Positions 57,903 through 64,000 of a stretch of 64,000 nt of DNA are shown here, piece after piece. The notes below the pieces were generated by a model. That model ran no database searches and was not told where the DNA came from. It saw only the letters and a program-made list of their open reading frames with translations. Origin of the DNA: Henricia sp. BOLD:AAB3569 (Eukaryota > Echinodermata > Asteroidea > Spinulosida > Echinasteridae); assembly GCA_037783545.1 (NCBI GenBank), contig JBBELK010001403.1, forward strand, positions 1-64,000, in the 5' to 3' direction. A program made the translations under genes and the position numbers. Each line of letters opens with the position of its first letter. The first letter of the stretch is position 1.

Positions 57903-60900
57903 GTAAGGCTGTCCTGAATAAGACATGAGAAAGTTATAAATGTTGACCTCCCACCAACTCAACTTGTTCATTATTTTGAATAGTGATCAAATACTCAAAA
58001 ATGCCATAGTATAGCAGAGGCCTGGGAATATTGTGAATTCATGCAATCAACTGTGCTTTCAACAACTGGTCAAAAGAGAACAGAAAATTAGGTGATCGGG
58101 CCGATCACCTATAGACTGTATCGAATAGCAGCCATTTTGTGGGGCACTTTTTGTTATTTAAACCTATAAACTATGGAAGCACAATATGTGCAACCATGCA
58201 TGTCCTCAATGAACAAAGAGAAACTGCCTCAAGAAATGGCGGCTTTTCGATACGGTCTATTACTTTTGTACAATTTTGTTTATTTTTATTTTTCCGACGA
58301 AACAATACCAGAGCTTTTCTTCAAAACAGGTTCAAGCTATCAACTTGAAACTTGGTAGGAACATCAACCCCAATGTGAATGTGTGCATACAAGTGTGATG
58401 TCATCGGGTATCAAATTACAACCCCAAAATATACATGTTTTAGATGCTTACGTCTTGAAAACACATAGGCAACTATGCCAATGAAACCAACCTGGATCTT
58501 TAAGAAACTTGGTACAAGCATAAGCCCTATGGAAGAATATTATCAGCGTGTATAATATCATGATGGCATCAAGTGTGTCATTATTGTGACGTCATCAAGT
58601 ATTAATTTAAAGCACAAAGAATGATGGAAAAAAGCATGTTTTGAAACGTTTCCGTCTCGAAAACCAAACGACCCAGGATCTTTTTATTTGGCACACAAAT
58701 TGATCAGATCAAGGCCTAAAATTTTCCTTTGGTGGGAATTTTTATTTTACCATTCCTTATGGGGGTCAATTCAAGGTCAAAGTTCAGCAAAAAAATAATC
58801 TCAGTTTGGGACTTAATGGGCAATGTACTGACTGTTAAACCATACTATATATCAATGAAAAAAATGGTAAGAACATTAACCCTCATCCCTAGGTGTGCAT
58901 ACAAGTGTGACGTCGTCATTACGTCATCAGGTGTCCAACAACAAAAATTCAAAGTTTACTATTTTATAAATTCATATCTCAAGAATTTGTATTAGATACT
59001 TTTTCACAGCATGATACTTGATAGGTCTCAATGAACTGAACAAATCATTCAATGACATGGCCCCAACCTCCAGTCCAAATCGGAAGTTGTTCGAAAATGT
59101 ATTATTTTAAAAAAAAGTTAAATGCAAATAGAGCCAATGTGTGGAAGGGATTTTACCATAGTTCTATGGAATGAAATATTCCCTCCCATGTGGGGTTTGA
59201 GACTACATTAATACCAATGATAACGTCATGGTGAGATTGGCTGTGCCAAAAATGTCATCGGACACAATTAGCTTTGAATATCTTGAGAATTCAAATACTG
59301 GCAATTGATATGTGAATGCTTCTTTTGAAACATCGATCAACTCAAGTTTTCAACCAATTTCAAAAGTATGACGTTCATTATAAGATCAATGTTCATGTCG
59401 CCGATCAACTTGCGCTTGTAACAAAAACAAACGCCAAACTCTAGTTAAATATATTTTTCTTTTATTACAGGAATGAACGGCACAAGTATTACTGCCACAC
59501 ACACAAGGCTAAGCGGTTTCCCCAGCAGTACATGTCCATAATAGTAGATGGTATGGATCAAAAGTCAACACAACTACCAAGCTTCCTGATGACCCCCAAG
59601 TCCCTTGGTTAGAACTATGTGGAAGTTACCGACACACATTACCGGGGTTATTGTGCATGGCCGAGGCAACCATGTTTTCATAGATTTCAAGGAGATTCCA
59701 CATGACAGCAACACCACTGTCAATGTTCTTCTTCAGACATTAGAAAAATACCCCCGTCTCCCCCCAGTTTTGTACATACAGCTAGACAACTGTGGGCGAG
59801 AAAACAAAAACAAGTACGTCCTGGGATTGTGTTGTATGCTTGTTGAGCTGGGAATATTTAAGAAGGTGAGTGCAATAACAACAGTCACAGGCATACGAAT
59901 TGCAGTTGGGCTATGACAGAGTTATTGAAAATACATATGTATTACTTTCTACGTAACGGTTTTGTTACAGCATTAAATATTATACATCTTTAAAAAAAAA
60001 ATTAACGTCTTCCATGCAAATTTGATACATTAATAAAATTATAAATGATATACCTCGTACATTGATGCTAGTTCACTTTAATTGGTTAAAACTAGATTAC
60101 ACGACATGGATTAGTTACATAATTTCCTTGTGCAACTGAAAAAGTGTTATTATTTGACCATTTACGTCAAAGGATAATACATGTATTCCGTTTGTTAGTA
60201 CTATTCCCCCACCATGTGCAGAATATTGCCGCGCATGTGCGACACTGCGTGGGTGTATGCGTGAAGCAACCAGTATTACATGTAGTCATTTGCAATTTGG
60301 CCCGGCTTTTGGAATAAACAATTTTGTCATGAAATGCCAATCAATTTGACACAAAACAAATCAGTACTATGAGGTATATAAACCATATAGTGACTGCTCT
60401 TTGTTCTGGTGATGGTGCAAACTGTAAGGTGGCATGAAGGCTCTTATCAATTCAGTGACACAGTGCAAACTATATACCCTGTTATTTTACCTGGACCTGC
60501 TGTCCTAGGGAAAATATGCCTGGCGTCTCAAGATCATCTCAGGACGATAGTTTGCACCATCAACCCTCATGAGCAGTCAATATTTATATACTATCATAGG
60601 CGTTTAATGGCTTGGAGTGACGACAAGAGTATAATCTGCAGGCAAAACAAATTATAATGATATTGTGCCATTTCATAGGAAGCATCAATTAAGTCGCTTT
60701 AAAATACTAATGCACAATGTACACTAACAACATGCAAACATTCATGATTATTGATAGGGTACAAAATAAAATATTTCAAACCCTTAGATTCCATCCTTGA
60801 TATGGTATCTTTTGGTGTCTGTAATGTGTATTTTTCAACAAACAAGTTGCATAACAATTTTAAATACATGTATAAGCACATATTGATACGAAAACGTAAT

Positions 60901-63690
60901 TTTCCAAAATTGGACATGTGCCTCATTCAATGACATCGGGTGAAATATTAGAAAAATGGTCTGAAACTCTGAACTGATTGTACTCTTTTTCTAAAGGTAT
61001 CTTTTGAACCATGTTGCAAAAATATCAGGTAAACTAGCTTTGCATTATGTATCCTGAACACAATACACATTCATTTCTTTCAGATCAAGTTGAGCTTCCT
61101 CATCGTTGGTCACACCCATGAGGACATTGACCAAATGTTCTCAAGGTTCTCGGTACATATGTGGCGTCATAAGGTACACACCCTTAGCAGTTTAATATCC
61201 CTGATACCAAAAGCCTACAATAAACCCAACACCACGGCGGAACGCCTTGTGGACACCTTCAACTTTCGTGACTGGATCACTCCTCACCTTAGCCAAGTGA
61301 CTGCTCACAGCAAGCCTCACGTGTTTAAATTCACTTTGGATGAAAGAGGTATGTGCCTTTTTTCTATAATAGAGGTTTTGCACAAGTACAGATAGCAGTA
61401 TGGATACGAATATGTGCTTCGTGTCTGTCTAATGATTTCATACACGGCAGGGGTAAAAATTAACCTGAAATTCATCCTGGTCAGAAGGACCAGAAGATTA
61501 GAAAAAATCTACTGGTCCTAAAGAAAATTTGGTCCTTTTAAAAATGGCACAGAGATACTGCAGCACTTTTTGGTTTAAGGTCATTGAGTGCAGGATGGAT
61601 GGGATTGCTTTTTGATCCAACACTGGGGCATGTCTGGAGAGATCGGAGAAAGAAATGTAGTTATCTGAAAATGTCTAAAGCGATTAGGAATTCGTCGCAT
61701 TGAGTAAGAAATGTTTACTGTGGATTAGCCAGCAGAAAATGTTTCTATTGGATAGTCAATGTTTGTATTCAGGGCTTAAAATTAACGGAGGCCGTTGCCC
61801 CTGGTCTTGGCCTTGGTGCCCTTTTGCAGTTCTTCCATAGAGCTTTTTCATTTTCCAATGGAAGTGCCCTTTTCAAACTCCGAAAGACGACTCCAAAAAC
61901 AGAAATGGCAGTGCCCTTTCAGTGACGAATTTCAAGCCCTGCTATTAGTCAGTAAGTGTATTTGACAGATCTAGTGGTCCTTCTGATTTGTTTACTGGTC
62001 TCGGACCACAGGACCAGTGTTAATTTTGACCCCTCCACCGTGACAACAGTTATATGAGAATGGATACAGGTTCTGTAGATTTTTGGTGGTGGACGTTTTA
62101 TTTCTTGATGCATGCATATACGGTTAATACAGATCGTATTTACAACAAAGTGTGAAAACTGAGATGAAAACAGTGCATATCAGATTTACCTTAAATACGT
62201 TCACATACAGTCACACAGTGAGAAACCCAGTTTGTTATACTTTAAGTGTACTTCAATGGAAACAGTTACTATTTTCATATTCGTATCCGTAAGCGTATTT
62301 GTACACGTGTTAAACCTCTTTGTTATCTTCAAGGTACATGTACCTCACTAGTCTTTGTTCAAGGCTTCACAGCTGAGCAATAATTAGCATTTTACTACTG
62401 CTCAGGCAGCAGAACGATAATTATCATATGACCGTGCGTGCGTGTTGTGTTCAATAGCAGCGTAGCCAAGGTTCTCTCCCGGGGGGTGGGGGGCTGCCTG
62501 CCTGCCTGCCTGCTGCCTGCTACTCTTGGAGGGCGACCGCGCTGGATGTTACCAGTAGTGCTACATTTAACGTGAGGTACTTGTAGCTAACCCACTGACC
62601 TGTATAACGGGCCAGAAGAACAACAGTAAAGGACTATGCAAGAATTAAAGCCATGCATCGGCTATCTTATTCTTAAAACAGAGACTTTCAATGCATTTAA
62701 AAAACGGGTTTCTAGTCCATATGATCGCTTGGAATCTGTTCAACACAGTGTATTCTAGTGAAAATAAGATAACCAGTCTAGGCAAGCTGGCATTGTCTGC
62801 CATCTTTCTTCAGGCAAGATAGTGGCTTCCTTTTAGTACATGTACATGTACCTTCATCCAGTCCATAATTGGGTTACAGTAAACTCTCGTTATAACGCAC
62901 CATGATATAAAGCTCCTTTTTTCTAAGTCCCGGCCATTATTCTCTTCATGGTGTATGCATGCATTGGTTATACCACTCCCTGGATATAAAGCTCAAAATA
63001 TTTTGGTCCCTTGAAGAGCACCATAATTAGGTATTAAAAGTGGGTTTGAATGGTATTAAACAATCCGTTTAAAACCGGATAGGGGCCTAGACACTGATAT
63101 TGGCCCAAGCCAATATCAGTGCGTCCGGGCCCTTATCTGGTTTTAAACGGATTGTCGGACGACCCTGTAGATGTCACATGCACAGTGCAAATTTTGCTGT
63201 AGGGAGTGTGCAGTTTATGCATGCGTGTGCGTGCGAGTTCCATACGCTCACTAGGGCCTTGGCAAAAACATGAGCCAGCTAGTTTAATTGAGAGTTTACT
63301 GTACTTCAGGTTATAAGTGAAAATATATTTTTTTAAGGTTAACCTTAACGCCCTAGCGTGTATGTAAAATCATATCGATTTTGGAGGATTGAGCAGGGTT
63401 GGGGTTAAAGCATATTTTGATTGGTGGACAGGTAAAGCTATGCTACAAACAAAAATGTGGAGCTCAACAGGCGAAGAGTGGTCGAACTGTGAAGTAGCAG
63501 AGGGGTTTGAACCCTATCTACTCACCAGTCACCCCACGGGCCAACCACTGCCAGTCACAAAAGATTACAGTGCCCTGCAAATACCCAAGTTGGAGAAGGA
63601 CATCAAGAAGGCCAAGGCTTTCCTTCAGCCGTATGAGCTGGAGGAGTGGAAAGACTTGATTTTGCAGCTCTACAATGAAAGTAAATCAGG
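55198..63690 (+). CDS. DUF7869-type protein gene, nine exons, continues past the window
   Basis: I reconstructed exons 55,198-55,299 (ATG at 55,209), 55,496-55,612, 56,304-56,588, 56,808-56,825, 57,000-57,274, 57,781-57,902, 59,471-59,865, 61,084-61,348 and 63,432-63,690. All use AG/GT borders and nearly all phases agree. Together they encode an acidic N-terminus, a conserved middle, and the catalytic-looking core IIVDGMDQ, QLDNCGRENKNK and VGHTHEDIDQMFSRF. This order is that of the DUF7869 proteins abundant in cnidarians, echinoderms and other invertebrates. Spaced Asp/Glu residues in those three motifs suggest an RNase H-fold, transposase-derived enzyme; that is inference. One 1-nt frame shift lies near 59,593-59,597. 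The last donor (gtaagg at 63,691) implies more exons to the right. Confidence 0.75.
58091..58109. repeat. Perfect 19-bp palindrome abutting a MITE
   Basis: GGTGATCGGGCCGATCACC is self-complementary except for its central base and directly precedes the MITE copy at 58,110. It could be a small insertion hot spot or a remnant of another foldback. Confidence 0.6.
58110..58260. mobile_element. MITE, TIR TATAGACCGTATCGAA, copy 2
   Basis: The ends TATAGACtGTATCGAAtAGC and GGCTTTTCGATACGGTCTAT, and the body motif atggaagcacaatatgtgca, match the copy at 52,311-52,470, with substitutions and about 9 bp of length difference. It lies in the intron between exons 6 and 7 of the DUF7869-type gene. Confidence 0.85.
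58345..59010. repeat. Three diverged copies of an intronic repeat with TGACGTCAT motifs
   Basis: Phrases such as acttggtaggaacatcaacc and gtgtgcatacaagtgtgatgtcatc (58,349-58,405) recur as acttggtacaagcataagcc and gtgacgtcatcaagtatta (58,507-58,606), and as atggtaagaacattaacc and gtgtgcatacaagtgtgacg (58,864-58,912). The copies are old and of unequal spacing (about 160 and 355 bp). Confidence 0.55.
59471..59865 (+). CDS. DUF7869-type gene: core exon 7 with apparent frameshift
   Basis: After the acceptor tttattacag it reads NERHKYYCHTHKAKRFPQQY and MSIIVDGMDQKSTQLPSF in one frame, then reaches TAG at 59,610. The conserved continuation MWKLPTHITGVIVHGRGNHV, FIDFKEIPHDSNTTVNVLLQ and LYIQLDNCGRENKNKYVLG is in the next frame. 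One extra base accounts for this. The run CCCCC at 59,593-59,597 is the likeliest place, because reading four C there gives a smooth family-like sequence. Whether this is a consensus error or a real lesion cannot be told here. The end is a consensus donor, gtgagt. Confidence 0.75.
59866..61083. other. Intron 7 of the DUF7869-type gene; inverted piece inside
   Basis: The intron is AT-rich. Near 60,414-60,560, tggtgcaaactgtaaggtg and gacgatagtttgcaccatca are partly inverse and bound a roughly 145-bp MITE-like unit. Nothing else is recognised. Confidence 0.45.
61084..61348 (+). CDS. DUF7869-type gene: core exon 8
   Basis: The acceptor tttctttcag is followed by IKLSFLIVGHTHEDIDQMFS, RFSVHMWRHKVHTLSSLISL and DWITPHLSQVTAHSKPHVFK. 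This matches the family's most conserved stretch, VGHTHEDIDQxFSRxS, then the HSKPHxFKF region. It joins exon 7 in phase 0 (FKK|IKLSF) and ends at DER|G with donor gtatgt. Confidence 0.82.
61449..62034. mobile_element. 586-bp MITE, TIR AGGGGTAAAAATTAAC, with nested MITE
   Basis: The left end AGGGGTaAAAATTAAC matches the inverse of the right end GTTAATTTTgACCCCT at 15 of 16 positions. Repeated ctggtc/gaccag motifs lie inside both ends. A second element is inserted at 61,770-61,941. Confidence 0.65.
61770..61941. mobile_element. 172-bp hAT-like MITE, TIR CAGGGCTTgAAATT
   Basis: CAGGGCTTAAAATT at the left and AATTTCAAGCCCTG at the right are inverse at 13 of 14 positions. The terminal CAGGG is typical of hAT elements. 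An exact 8-bp target duplication is not visible (tttgtatt versus ctattagt). Confidence 0.6.
62484..62522. repeat. (CTGC)n microsatellite
   Basis: ggggggctgcctgcctgcctgcctgctgcctgctactc contains five to six CTGC units next to a G-rich run. Confidence 0.75.
62877..63301. mobile_element. Pogo/Tigger-like non-autonomous DNA transposon
   Basis: The left end CAGTAAACTCTCGTTATAAC and the right end ...TTGAGAGTTTACTG are inverse over the first 14 bases, and both ends are flanked by TA, the target-site duplication of the Tc1/mariner-pogo group. CAGT...CTCTCG is a classic Tigger-type terminus. There is no transposase ORF inside. Confidence 0.8.
63061..63154. repeat. 94-bp hairpin element nested in the Tigger-like element
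   Basis: The left arm CAATCCGTTTAAAACCGGAT and the right arm ATCTGGTTTTAAACGGATTG are inverse with one mismatch. The pairing then resumes as cactgatattgg/ccaatatcagtg around a short loop. The whole unit folds into one hairpin. Confidence 0.85.
63432..63690 (+). CDS. DUF7869-type gene: exon 9
   Basis: With acceptor gattggtggacag|GT the phase from exon 8 gives DERGKAMLQTKMWSSTGEEW, continuing to GFEPYLLTSHPTGQPLPVT and a Lys-rich helix, LEKDIKKAKAFLQPYELEEW. The alternative acceptor at 63,396 gives the wrong phase. It ends at a consensus donor (cag|gtaagg, 63,691), so the gene goes on beyond the window unless exons are missing. Confidence 0.65.
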
Positions 63691-63865
63691 TAAGGATTCC
63701 CTTATGGGCCATTCCATAAGGTTGGAGACAGTGACCAAATTAAGTAGGAACACTTTCATACCAATATTTTTGTAGTTAAATTTCAGGAGTCGGAACTTGC
63801 ATTAATGCAAATGTAAAGAGAGTTACTTGAGAAACAACATTTAATATTTGTCAGAAATGGTTCTT

Positions 63866-63985
63866 TTAATGCCAAAGGCCCATATCTTGTTAATGCCAAA
63901 GGCCCATATCTTGTTAATGCCAAAGGCCCATATCTTGTTAATGCCAAAGGCCCATATCTTGTTAATGCCAAAGGCCCATATCTTG
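63866..63985. repeat. 24-bp minisatellite, exactly five copies
   Basis: The unit ttaatgccaaaggcccatat plus cttg is repeated five times without a substitution (120 bp). It lies in the intron after exon 9. ORFs across it (repeats of ALTRYGPL on the minus strand) are by-products of a period divisible by three. Confidence 0.92.
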
Positions 63986-64000
63986 TTCGAATGCTCCTGT

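Overview
This window is nuclear DNA of an animal, most likely a marine invertebrate. The evidence is GT-AG spliced exons, a LINE, Penelope-like retroelement (PLE) fragments, a tRNA-derived SINE, many MITE/foldback elements, and protein families (DUF7869-type, metazoan DDE integrase, Kolobok-like) that are common in marine invertebrate genomes. I cannot name a species from sequence alone. The basis for protein assignments is remembered family patterns; no database search was run.

Bases 1-37,896 (59% of the window) are one uninterrupted, head-to-tail satellite array of about 137 monomers. Monomers come in two lengths, 273 bp and 279 bp, which differ by a 6-bp insertion that builds the palindrome GCGCATGCGC. 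Variants repeat in a nested hierarchy: an 825-bp trimer, then 1,104/1,377/1,383-bp blocks, then 1.9-4.1-kb super-repeats. Because both monomer lengths are multiples of three, one frame stays open for up to 2,289 codons. I read this as a consequence of the period and not as a gene.

The array ends abruptly at 37,896 against retroelement debris (37,897-42.35 kb). This holds, in order: the 3' end of an unidentified basic ORF followed 18 nt later by a perfect histone-type 3' stem-loop; a frameshifted PLE reverse-transcriptase N-terminus on the plus strand; a PLE C-terminus on the minus strand with a hammerhead-ribozyme-like motif just downstream of it; and a 5'-truncated I/Nimb-like LINE with an 827-codon RT-RNase H open reading frame.

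From 43.4 to 55 kb the DNA is a patchwork of inverted-repeat elements. They include a 2.1-kb foldback with minisatellite ends containing a 0.92-kb inverted-repeat element, several MITEs, a tRNA-Leu-like SINE, and a large decayed inverted duplication (50.5-51.8 kb versus 53.9-54.6 kb). Two exons of a Kolobok-like transposase-related gene lie at 47.2-48.4 kb. A minus-strand DDE integrase ORF (49.2-50.3 kb) contains an inverted duplication of its own coding sequence, forming a 2 x 196-bp near-perfect hairpin.

From 55.2 kb to the right edge runs one multi-exon plus-strand gene of the DUF7869 type. Its splice phases are consistent, with one apparent 1-nt frameshift near a C5 run. Its introns carry MITEs, a pogo/Tigger-like element with a nested hairpin, and a 24-bp minisatellite.
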